Source of the DNA: a virus
DNA length: 51,423 bases
Reading direction: 5' to 3' (one strand)
IMG/VR virus record: IMGVR_UViG_3300043539_001010
Location: 1-51,423 of that record
A model generated the notes under the pieces. That model did not search any database and was not told the DNA's origin. It saw nothing but the letters and a program-made list of their open reading frames with translations. Positions 33,304 to 39,946 of the stretch are shown here, piece by piece (the stretch's first letter is position 1; each line of letters opens with the position of its first letter). The translations under genes were made by a program, and so were the position numbers.

Positions 33304-33699
33304 ATGACAGACGACCAATTCCTGCAATCCTTAAAACTAAAGCCTAAGCCAGTTGAACCAATCGAGGTTTACGAGTCTTTGAATATAGAAATTGCACCCA
33401 GTCATTACTGTAGGCAACTGACTTGGGCAGATGCAAAACTTTACGCATTTTCTTTAAACATAGACGGTAAGATCGGATGGAGATTACCTTGTGATGAAGA
33501 AATGGGTTGCTTACTTGAGAATCATCCAAGATTTAATGGTTTCTGGTATATGCAATACTGGTGTGATGTAAACAAATCCGGCCGTATAAAATCTAAAGAG
33601 TATACTGCGTGGCTGGAACCCACTGGCCTACATTTCCAAACTCGTAATGGCGAATATGTACATAATACCGTCTTTGTCCGAGATCTAAAAGATGATTGA
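33304..33699 (+). CDS. DUF1566-like mini-protein G (extended)
   Basis: 131-residue paralogue. It has a 30-residue N-terminal extension (MTDDQFLQSLKLKPKPVEPIEVYESL) before NIEIAPSHYCRQLTWADAKLYAFSLNIDGKIGWRLPCDEEM; the WSST motif is replaced by WYMQYWCD, and the end is VFVRDLKDD. The frame is open from 33280 inside a hairpin element, but ATG 33304 has AAGGAAAA upstream and is chosen. The end overlaps the next gene by 8 bases at a CTAAAAGATGAT word. Confidence 0.8.
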   Translation: MTDDQFLQSLKLKPKPVEPIEVYESLNIEIAPSHYCRQLTWADAKLYAFSLNIDGKIGWRLPCDEEMGCLLENHPRFNGFWYMQYWCDVNKSGRIKSKEYTAWLEPTGLHFQTRNGEYVHNTVFVRDLKDD

Positions 33700-33967
33700 G
33701 ATATCACCTAAATCATTCGAAAAGCACCTAACCCACGACGATGCTAAATTTTACGTATTTTCACTAGGCGATGGTTGGAGATTCCCAACCGTTGAGGAAT
33801 TGCGAATAATACACGGGAGTGCCAATGATTTGGAAAACGAGTTGCATTTTACTAATTCCGATACGTTAGTTTCTTTTAGTTATCGGCGTTTCATCAAGTG
33901 TTTTGATCGAGATGAATGCGAAGATGATTGTTTTATCAGACCAGTCAGAGATCTAAAAGATGATTAA
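33692..33967 (+). CDS. DUF1566-like mini-protein H (short, degenerate)
   Basis: 91-residue paralogue: MIEISPKSFEKHLTHDDAKFYVFSLGDGWRFPTVEELRIIH, no WSST motif (LHFTNSDTLVSFSY instead), and the end CFIRPVRDLKDD. The domain is trimmed, so it may be a decaying copy or a diverged functional one. The start overlaps the previous stop. The last codons again contain CTAAAAGATGAT, followed by a terminator that ends the array. Confidence 0.78.
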   Translation: MIEISPKSFEKHLTHDDAKFYVFSLGDGWRFPTVEELRIIHGSANDLENELHFTNSDTLVSFSYRRFIKCFDRDECEDDCFIRPVRDLKDD

Positions 33968-33975
33968 ATCACCAT

Positions 33976-33997
33976 AGGCTACTCCGGTAGCCTTTTT
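33976..33997 (+). terminator. Terminator of the DUF1566 array
   Basis: AGGCTAC / GTAGCCT stem with loop TCCG, then TTTT. Confidence 0.85.
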
Positions 33998-34035
33998 AAT
34001 ACCCAAAATTCACCATAACATTTCACTGTATGCTT

Positions 34036-34058
34036 GCGAGAGCCGATAGGCTCGAGCC
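34036..34058 (+). repeat. GCGA-N5-GNTA-N5'-GAGCC hairpin 8
   Basis: Stem GAGCC/GGCTC, loop GATA. This is a fourth arm sequence with full pairing and unchanged flanks. Confidence 0.88.
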
Positions 34059-34083
34059 ATATCAAAATCACGAGTTTCAAAAG

Positions 34084-34093
34084 CCTAAATACC
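34084..34093 (+). promoter_or_regulatory. Late promoter of the head cluster
   Basis: CCTAAATACC, about 38 bases before the ATG at 34131. A second TAAATAC at about 34119 overlaps the ribosome binding site region. Confidence 0.6.
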
Positions 34094-34130
34094 GTTAATA
34101 CTGCCAAATTACGGAAGGCTAAATACAACC

Positions 34131-34370
34131 ATGAAACTACTTGAATTCTTTTACTTTAACGACAATTCCGATGGAATGTCTAATGATCGTCGATATGATG
34201 CGACACGGGATAGCTCTGTTCTTACGAAATCAGATACCCGTAAGATTAAATTGACTTTAAGACAAATTAACCAATTGAGATTATCAACCGAAGCCCATGA
34301 AGCTGAAAAGCAAGCAGAAGCAGGGTTTATTTCTCAAATGTATTCCAAACCAGTAGATGCCCAACAATAG
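34131..34370 (+). CDS. Small conserved head-region protein
   Basis: 79-residue protein MKLLEFFYFNDNSDGMSNDRRYDATRDSSVLTKSDTRKIKLTLRQINQLRLSTEAHEAEK..., basic in the middle and helical at the end. The pattern 'DRYD..RD.SVL.KSDTRK..LTLRQIN..R...EAH' recurs in distant T4-like phages near the portal-scaffold genes; its role is unknown and a prohead component is only inferred from position. GGAAGG precedes the ATG. It overlaps the next gene by 14 bases. Confidence 0.78.
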   Translation: MKLLEFFYFNDNSDGMSNDRRYDATRDSSVLTKSDTRKIKLTLRQINQLRLSTEAHEAEKQAEAGFISQMYSKPVDAQQ

Positions 34371-34956
34371 TCCCGCTTTCGTCTTAGGGAATGGTCGTAG
34401 TCGCTTGGCTATTGATTGCTCTCAATTATCAACAAATGGAACTGTTTACGGTTGTAATGCAGTTTATAGGGAATTTGACCCAGACTACTTAATTGCAGTC
34501 GATACCAAAATGGTCAATGAAATTGTCTCAACTGGATACCAAGAAACCCACCAAGTTTGGACTAATCCCAATAGAGGGATTCATACTAAAAAGAATCTTA
34601 ACTTCTTTAGTCCACACAAAGGATGGAGCTCAGGTCCAACTGCTCTTTGGTTTGCCGCATCTAATGGCCATTTGAAAATCTACATCCTTGGTTTTGACTT
34701 TCAAGGCATCGATGGAAAATTCAACAATGTCTACGCGGATACATACAATTATAAGAAGAGTAACGAAGCTGCTACTTATTACGGTAATTGGGTTAACCAA
34801 ACACAACGGATAATCGAAGAGTTTAAGCATATTAAGTTTACCAGAGTTGTTGAAGATAACGCGTTTAATCCTGAAATCTTCGGCAATTTAAAAAACTTAA
34901 ATACAGTTAGTTATAGCGAATTTCACAGCATATTTCCTAATATAACGCGAAATTAA
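34357..34956 (+). CDS. MptE/DUF115-like protein
   Basis: 199-residue protein. LGNGRSRLAIDCSQLSTNGTVYGCNAVYREFDPDYLIAVDTKMV (about 8-53) is the nucleotide-binding Rossmann-like start seen in the MptE-like/DUF115 family, and WSSGPTALWFAASNGHLKIYILGFDF follows at about 88-115. Family members transfer phosphate or sugars, but the phage versions have no established substrate. It is tucked between portal and scaffold genes and overlaps the previous one by 14 bases. It is late by context. Confidence 0.72.
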   Translation: MPNNSPAFVLGNGRSRLAIDCSQLSTNGTVYGCNAVYREFDPDYLIAVDTKMVNEIVSTGYQETHQVWTNPNRGIHTKKNLNFFSPHKGWSSGPTALWFAASNGHLKIYILGFDFQGIDGKFNNVYADTYNYKKSNEAATYYGNWVNQTQRIIEEFKHIKFTRVVEDNAFNPEIFGNLKNLNTVSYSEFHSIFPNITRN

Positions 34957-34995
34957 GCAAAAAACAAGCATTTTGAATACATTCTTTTCAAGTGC

Positions 34996-35005
34996 GTTAA
35001 ATATC
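34996..35005 (+). promoter_or_regulatory. Late promoter for the scaffold gene
   Basis: GTTAAATATC, about 36 bases before the ATG at 35041. Confidence 0.5.
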
Positions 35006-35040
35006 AACACAGACTTATCAAACCCCAAAGGAGAACACTG

Positions 35041-35820
35041 ATGGCAAACTCATCCATTCTTGAAGAGATGTTAGAACATCTCGTTAATGAAAACAGAACA
35101 CAAGCGGAAGAATTATTCCACGACTACGTTGTGGCTAAATCACGCGAAATTTACGAATCTTTGTTAGAAGAATCTTATTCTGATGACGAAGCTGGTGATG
35201 ACGAATACGAAGAAGCATTCGATTTCGGTAAATCAGCTAACGATGACGACTTCGGCGATGACGAAGAAGAAGGCGAAGACGATGACCAATTCGGCGAAAA
35301 AGAATTCGGTGACGAAGAAGAAGGCGAAGAAGGTTCTAAAGAAGAAATCTTCCAAAGTTTAGATGAAATCGTTGACGAATTACAAGCTAAATTTGACGAA
35401 CTTCGTGGCTTAACTGGTTCAGATGCAGCTAACGATGACGAATTCGGTGGTGATGCAACTGACGAATTGAATACAGAATTCGATGACTCTGAAGACGAAA
35501 ACGAATCTTTCGAATTAGAAACAGTTCGTGAATATGTTGAAAAAATCGGTACTGTTAAAGGCGGCGACAACGGCGCAAACGCAAAGTCTATCGTAGCTGG
35601 TAAAAATGACATGGGCGGTACTACTGCCAATTTAAAAGGTGGCACATCTGAAACTGGTGGCACTCAAGGTGGCTTAGTTAACCCTAAAGCACAAGATTTG
35701 AAATCTGGCAACATCAATGTTCCAGGTGGCAAAGCAGGCGATGCTTTCAAAAAAGCTGCTGCTCCTAAAAAAGCAGACGATGGCGCGAACTCAACTAGCT
35801 TATTTCGCAACAAACGATAG
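35041..35820 (+). CDS. Acidic prohead core protein (gp67/gp68-like)
   Basis: 259-residue protein with a helical N-terminus (SSILEEMLEHLVNENRTQAEELFHDYVVAKSREIYESLLEE) followed by an extremely acidic stretch (about 45-165, Asp/Glu-rich with FG(D/E) repeats) and a Gly/Asn/Lys tail. The N-terminal helix and position just before gp21 match the T4 gp67/gp68 prohead core proteins, which fill the scaffold and are degraded by gp21. It is longer than either. AAGGAG precedes the ATG. The pair LEEMLEHLVNEN and REIYESLLEE are typical of the family. Confidence 0.75.
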   Translation: MANSSILEEMLEHLVNENRTQAEELFHDYVVAKSREIYESLLEESYSDDEAGDDEYEEAFDFGKSANDDDFGDDEEEGEDDDQFGEKEFGDEEEGEEGSKEEIFQSLDEIVDELQAKFDELRGLTGSDAANDDEFGGDATDELNTEFDDSEDENESFELETVREYVEKIGTVKGGDNGANAKSIVAGKNDMGGTTANLKGGTSETGGTQGGLVNPKAQDLKSGNINVPGGKAGDAFKKAAAPKKADDGANSTSLFRNKR

Positions 35821-35829
35821 GAAGCTAAC

Positions 35830-36456
35830 GTGAGAACTCCCTTAACTGAACATCTGAGTTTTGACCAAGCACATATCGTTCTTGAACACTCAAATGAAGG
35901 TGACCAAAAATCTTTGCATCTTAACGGTATCTGCATCCAAGGCGATATCAAAAATGCAAACCAACGGGTCTACTCTTCTCAAGAAATCGGTAAAGCTGTT
36001 AAAACTCTTAACGAACAGATCTCAGGTGGCTACTCAGTTTTAGGCGAAGTTGACCACCCAGCAGACTTACGAATTAACCTCGATAGAGTCAGCCACATGA
36101 TTACCAAAATGTGGATGGACGGTCCCAACGGCTACGGTAAACTTAAAATCTTACCAACTCCAATGGGTAAACTTATCGAATCCATGCTAGAAGCCGGTGT
36201 AAAACTGGGAGTTTCAAGTAGAGGGTCTGGTGATGTAGATAACAACGGCTATGTCCAAGGTTTTGAAATCATTACCGTAGATGTCGTCGCTCAACCTAGC
36301 GCACCAGGTGCCTACCCAACTCCCGTTTATGAACATATCATGAACACAGCCGGTGGTAATACCGCTTTACGTATCGCTCAAGAAGTTCAAGGCGACCCAA
36401 AAGCACAGAAATACATCTCAGAGAGCTTGATGCGCATCATCAAGGGCCTGAACTAA
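35830..36456 (+). CDS. gp21: Prohead protease gp21
   Basis: 208-residue homologue of T4 gp21 (peptidase S77), the serine protease that processes the prohead. The likely catalytic His is H76 in GEVDHP, the Ser lies in GVSSRGSG (129 or 130) and the acidic residue is probably D151 in ITVDVVAQPSAPGA. The start is GTG at 35830 with AGGAAG upstream, nine bases after the scaffold stop. Its length is close to T4 gp21 (212). Its expected targets here are the core proteins and the L-S-E/S site of the major capsid protein. Confidence 0.93.
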   Translation: MRTPLTEHLSFDQAHIVLEHSNEGDQKSLHLNGICIQGDIKNANQRVYSSQEIGKAVKTLNEQISGGYSVLGEVDHPADLRINLDRVSHMITKMWMDGPNGYGKLKILPTPMGKLIESMLEAGVKLGVSSRGSGDVDNNGYVQGFEIITVDVVAQPSAPGAYPTPVYEHIMNTAGGNTALRIAQEVQGDPKAQKYISESLMRIIKGLN

Positions 36457-36460
36457 ATAC
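36452..36460 (+). promoter_or_regulatory. Late promoter for gp22
   Basis: ACTAAATAC overlapping the gp21 stop, 21 bases before the gp22 ATG. Confidence 0.65.
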
Positions 36461-36480
36461 ACACAAGAGAGGAGAATCAC

Positions 36481-37569
36481 ATGCAGGATTTTGTAAAACA
36501 ATTGTTTGAAAACAATGTGATTTCCGAGGATATGAAATCGGAAATTGAAAACGCTTGGGAAAGTCGAATTCAAGAAAACCGTGATCAAGTCACTGCCACT
36601 CTACGTGAAGAATTTGCTCACAAATATGAGCACGATAAAGCCTCCTTACTAGAAGCTGTCGAAAACATGATTTCAGATAAATTAGCGTCTGAACTTCAAG
36701 ATTTCGCTGAAGACCGTCAAGGACTTATCGAAGCAAAAGCAAAATATGCTATGAAAATTGCTAAAGATACCAAAGCCATGGAATCTTTCGTTATGCAAAA
36801 CCTTAGCAAAGAACTTGCCGAACTTAATGAAGACCGTAGAGCAGTAGCCGACAACGTATCTAAATTGGAATCTTTTATCGTGGATGCACTAGCGAAAGAA
36901 ATCGCAGATTTCCACACAGACAAAAAAGACTTAGCCGAAACTAAAGTTCGTTTAGTTAGAGAAAGTAAAGCTAAGTTCGAAGAAGTCAAAAAAGATTTCA
37001 TTGCTCATTCAGCAGCTATCATCGAAAGCACCGTGACCAAAGGTCTTCGTGCAGAAATGACGCAACTGAAAGAAGATATCGAATCAGCTCGCAGAAATGA
37101 CTTCGGTCGCAGAATTTTTGAAAGTTTTGCCAGCGAATACGCAGCTAGTCACCTTAACGAGAAATCGGAAACTGTTAAATTGATGCAAGTCATTCAACAA
37201 AAAGAGATCGAGTTGGAAGAAGCAGCAAAAATCGTAGTACAAGCTAAACAACTCGCTGAAAGCAAAGAAGCTCAAGTACGCGTTCTTAAAGAATCAACTC
37301 AACGCAAAGACGTTCTTAACGAACTTCTCGGCCCATTAGTTGGCGACAAAAGAATCGTTATGAGTGAACTGCTCGAATCGGTACAAACAGATAAACTGTA
37401 CGCAGCTTACGACAAATACCTACCTGCCGTCTTAGATAGCGGTGCTAGAACTTCTCGTAAAACTCTTACAGAATCTACAGAGATTACAGGTAACAAACAG
37501 GTACCGTCTTTCAGTGAAAAGACTGCCGAACTCACAGACATCCGCAGACTTGCGGGATTATCAGCTTAA
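36481..37569 (+). CDS. gp22: Prohead core scaffolding protein gp22
   Basis: 362-residue, almost entirely helical and coiled-coil protein, the major scaffold of the prohead. The N-terminus FVKQLFENNVISEDMKSEIENAWESRI, the middle with repeated 'DLAETKVRLVRESKAKFEEVKKDFI' helices, and the C-terminal VLNELLGPLVGDKRIVMSELLESVQTDKLYAAYDKYLPAVLD are typical of T4-like gp22. It is longer than T4 gp22 (269). GAGAGGAG precedes the ATG. The order 21-22-23 is conserved. Confidence 0.92.
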   Translation: MQDFVKQLFENNVISEDMKSEIENAWESRIQENRDQVTATLREEFAHKYEHDKASLLEAVENMISDKLASELQDFAEDRQGLIEAKAKYAMKIAKDTKAMESFVMQNLSKELAELNEDRRAVADNVSKLESFIVDALAKEIADFHTDKKDLAETKVRLVRESKAKFEEVKKDFIAHSAAIIESTVTKGLRAEMTQLKEDIESARRNDFGRRIFESFASEYAASHLNEKSETVKLMQVIQQKEIELEEAAKIVVQAKQLAESKEAQVRVLKESTQRKDVLNELLGPLVGDKRIVMSELLESVQTDKLYAAYDKYLPAVLDSGARTSRKTLTESTEITGNKQVPSFSEKTAELTDIRRLAGLSA

Positions 37570-37580
37570 GGAGAACATAT

Positions 37581-38750
37581 ATGTCACAATTATTAGAATC
37601 ACGTTGGTCAGAAACCAAAGAAGCTCTTTTGGAAGGCTTACAAGGTACCAAAAGAACAGTTATGGCAACTGTCCTTGAAAACACCCGCAAACAATTATCA
37701 GAATCTGCTACTGCAGGTGCTACTTCTGCTGGTAACGTTGCAACATTAAACCGCGTTATCTTACCAGTTATTCGTCGTGTGATGCCAACTGTTATCGCTA
37801 ACGAATTGATTGGTGTACAACCAATGACTGGTCCAGTTGGCCAAATCCACACACTTCGTGTGCGTTATGCTAACTCTTTCACTGGTTCGGCTGGTGGTTC
37901 AACAACTGCTGGTGACGAAGCATTATCACCATTCAAAATTGCTGAAGGTTACTCTGGTAACACTAATGGTAAAGCCGATGCAACTGCAGCGAAAGAAGCG
38001 GTAGCTGGTAACCAATTAAGCATCCAAATCTTGAAACAAACTGTTGAAGCGAAATCACGTAAATTGTCAGCACGTTGGACTTTCGAAGCTGCACAAGATG
38101 CACAAGCTCAACAAGGTATTGACATCGAAGCAGAAATCATGGCTGCATTAGCGCAAGAAATCACTGCTGAGATCGATCAAGAAATCTTAACAAGTTTGGC
38201 AACTTTGGCTGGTACTAACAACCTTATTGCTTGGAACCAAACACAAGTTTCTGGTGTTGCTACTTTCGTTGGTGATGAACACGCTTCCTTGGCTGTTGCT
38301 ATCAACCGTGTTGCAAACACTATCGCACAACGTACACGTCGTGGTGCTGGTAACTGGGCTGTTGTTTCACCAACTGCTTTAACTATCTTACAATCAGCTA
38401 CTACTTCAGCATTCGCTCGTACTACTGAAGGTACTTTCGAAGCGCCAACCAATACTAAATTTGTTGGTACATTGAACAGTGCAATGAAAGTTTATGTTAA
38501 CACATATGCTGCAAATGATGACGTGTTAATTGGTTACAAAGGCCAAAACGAGAGTGACGCAGCGGCTTTCTTTGCGCCCTACATTCCATTGATGTCAAGC
38601 GGCGTTGTACTCGATCCAAATACGTTCGAGCCAACCTGTTCATTTTTAACGCGTTATGGCTACGTAGAATTAACAAACTCGAGTTCGAGTTTGGGCAACG
38701 CGGCCGACTATTTGGGTAAAGTAACTGTTGCACAGGCTTCTTTCTTCTAA
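37581..38750 (+). CDS. gp23: Major capsid protein gp23
   Basis: 389-residue homologue of T4 gp23, which forms the hexamers of the head. The N-terminal pro-region has the gp21 cleavage motif LSE/S at residues 39-42, followed by NVATLNRVILPVIRRVMPTVIANELIGVQPMTGPVGQIHTLRVRY, a strong family signature. It is shorter than T4 gp23 (521) and most cyanophage versions. AAGGAG precedes the ATG. Codon choice changes near 38560: the last 190 bases use many C/G-ending codons (GCG, TTC, TCG), unlike the T/A-ending rest. Confidence 0.95.
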   Translation: MSQLLESRWSETKEALLEGLQGTKRTVMATVLENTRKQLSESATAGATSAGNVATLNRVILPVIRRVMPTVIANELIGVQPMTGPVGQIHTLRVRYANSFTGSAGGSTTAGDEALSPFKIAEGYSGNTNGKADATAAKEAVAGNQLSIQILKQTVEAKSRKLSARWTFEAAQDAQAQQGIDIEAEIMAALAQEITAEIDQEILTSLATLAGTNNLIAWNQTQVSGVATFVGDEHASLAVAINRVANTIAQRTRRGAGNWAVVSPTALTILQSATTSAFARTTEGTFEAPTNTKFVGTLNSAMKVYVNTYAANDDVLIGYKGQNESDAAAFFAPYIPLMSSGVVLDPNTFEPTCSFLTRYGYVELTNSSSSLGNAADYLGKVTVAQASFF

Positions 38751-38775
38751 GTCGAACGTTCTTATACGGCTTACC

Positions 38776-38801
38776 AAAAAAGCACCTTCGGGTGCTTTTT
38801 T
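38776..38801 (+). terminator. Intrinsic terminator after gp23
   Basis: AAAAAAGCACC / GGTGCTTTTTT stem with a TTCG loop. It is a very strong terminator closing the head unit. Confidence 0.92.
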
Positions 38802-38835
38802 GTTGCCTATCGAAAAGATAATTGAAAAATAATAC

Positions 38836-38863
38836 TTGACATCGTTAAAACTACGTGTAAAAT
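38836..38863 (+). promoter_or_regulatory. Sigma70 promoter
   Basis: TTGACA, 16-bp spacer, TAAAAT. A GAAAAGATAATTG form of the 12-bp motif lies about 12 bp upstream. Confidence 0.78.
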
Positions 38864-38903
38864 GTAAACGTAACCTGTAATTTTAACAACAAGAGGAAAC
38901 CCG

Positions 38904-39350
38904 ATGAAAGAGTTAATTGAAACTTTAATTAATCAACACCCTAAAACGTATTCGGCTATGATAAAAAGTAGACCTGAAATGCACAAGTGGGTAATGGAAA
39001 ATAGCACTGCTACAACTGAACATTTACCTACTCACATATTCAGTGCGATTAACGGTGTATCGAACGTATGCCCACACGGTAATCATAAGAAATTGAGTCG
39101 TTGGGGTGACGGTAGATTGACTAATTGTGGTCACGTTAATAACTGTGTATGTACTAAAGCGGAACATTCAGAAAAATCAAAAGCTGGATGGGGAACTTTA
39201 ACTGACGACAAAAAGGCCGAGATGAAATCAAATAGAGAGAAAACCATGACAGCAGTGTATGGTTCGGCGTACAATTTACAACGCGATGAAGTTAAAGAAG
39301 CACGTTTCGGTAAATCGTTTACTTCCGTTGATACGGCAGATAACGATTAG
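38904..39350 (+). CDS. Homing-endonuclease-type zinc/DNA-binding module, stand-alone
   Basis: 148-residue protein without a nuclease core. CPHGNHKKL...LTNCGHVNNCVCTKAEH (about 57-92) is a Cys/His cluster, followed by NREKTMTAVYGSAYNLQ, the repeat-like 'K.TM...YG' motif of phage homing endonucleases. The same order of modules forms the N-terminus of the 508-residue nuclease at 39933. It may be a remnant of a nuclease or a free regulator; the C-terminus (RFGKSFTSVDTADND) looks truncated. It has its own sigma70 promoter and an AAGAGG ribosome binding site. Confidence 0.7.
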   Translation: MKELIETLINQHPKTYSAMIKSRPEMHKWVMENSTATTEHLPTHIFSAINGVSNVCPHGNHKKLSRWGDGRLTNCGHVNNCVCTKAEHSEKSKAGWGTLTDDKKAEMKSNREKTMTAVYGSAYNLQRDEVKEARFGKSFTSVDTADND

Positions 39351-39356
39351 GACTAC

Positions 39357-39386
39357 AAAAGACCATGATAAAAGCATGGTCTTTTT
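39357..39386 (+). terminator. Intrinsic terminator
   Basis: AAAAGACCATG / CATGGTCTTTT stem, loop ATAAAAG, then T-run. A 12-bp motif copy (39387-39398) follows at once. Confidence 0.88.
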
Positions 39387-39410
39387 CTAAAAGATAATTG
39401 AAAATAATAG

Positions 39411-39439
39411 TTGACACGTCGCTGCAGTTGATATATACT
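39411..39439 (+). promoter_or_regulatory. Sigma70 promoter
   Basis: TTGACA, 17-bp spacer, TATACT, 31 bases before the ATG at 39470. The 12-bp motif ends 13 bp upstream of the -35 box. Confidence 0.78.
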
Positions 39440-39469
39440 ACGTATACACTAACAAAAACGGAGATTACA

Positions 39470-39946
39470 ATGAATAACATTATAACCACATTGAAAGAAA
39501 TAGCAACATATCCATCTAAAACAATTGGCTCTCGTTTACGGAATAAACCGGAGTTGATGGCATATATTACAGAGTTCAGCACACTACACGGTACACGTAA
39601 AATCAACGAAGCAATGTACTGTATCGCAAATGATACCATACCATCAAGATGTGCGTGTGGTAAAATTGCAAGGTTTGAAACATTTGATACTGGATACGCG
39701 ACTTTCTGTTCGTTTAAATGTCCAGAAAAAGGAAAAGCCCATTCCTCTGTTATGAGCAAGGTTTGGGAAGATGAGGAAAAAGTATCTGGTATGCTTGAAA
39801 CCAGAGATGCCACAATGTTGGATCGTTATGGGGTGAAAAGTGCGATGAAGCACAAACCATTCCGTGACAAATTCAAGTCAACAATTGCAGCTAAGAAAGC
39901 TGCAGTACTTTCTGAAAAACATGGAGAAATTTATGACAATACGTGA
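39470..39946 (+). CDS. Homing-endonuclease-type module protein 2
   Basis: 158-residue protein with a zinc-type cluster CACGKIARFETFDTGYATFCSFKC (about 62-86) and DATMLDRYGVKSAMKHKPFRDKFKSTIAAKK, the 'ATM..RYGV..AM....F..K' repeat common to phage homing endonucleases. It has no visible nuclease core. The frame is open from 39398, but that part overlaps the promoter; ATG 39470 has CGGAG upstream. Its 3' end overlaps the nuclease gene by 14 bases, so the two are co-translated and may act together. Confidence 0.72.
   Translation: MNNIITTLKEIATYPSKTIGSRLRNKPELMAYITEFSTLHGTRKINEAMYCIANDTIPSRCACGKIARFETFDTGYATFCSFKCPEKGKAHSSVMSKVWEDEEKVSGMLETRDATMLDRYGVKSAMKHKPFRDKFKSTIAAKKAAVLSEKHGEIYDNT

Noticed and set aside
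35175-35663. 162-residue minus-strand frame opposite the acidic scaffold gene
   Set aside because: A Ser/Pro-rich shadow of the Asp/Glu-rich coding sequence; no start signals.
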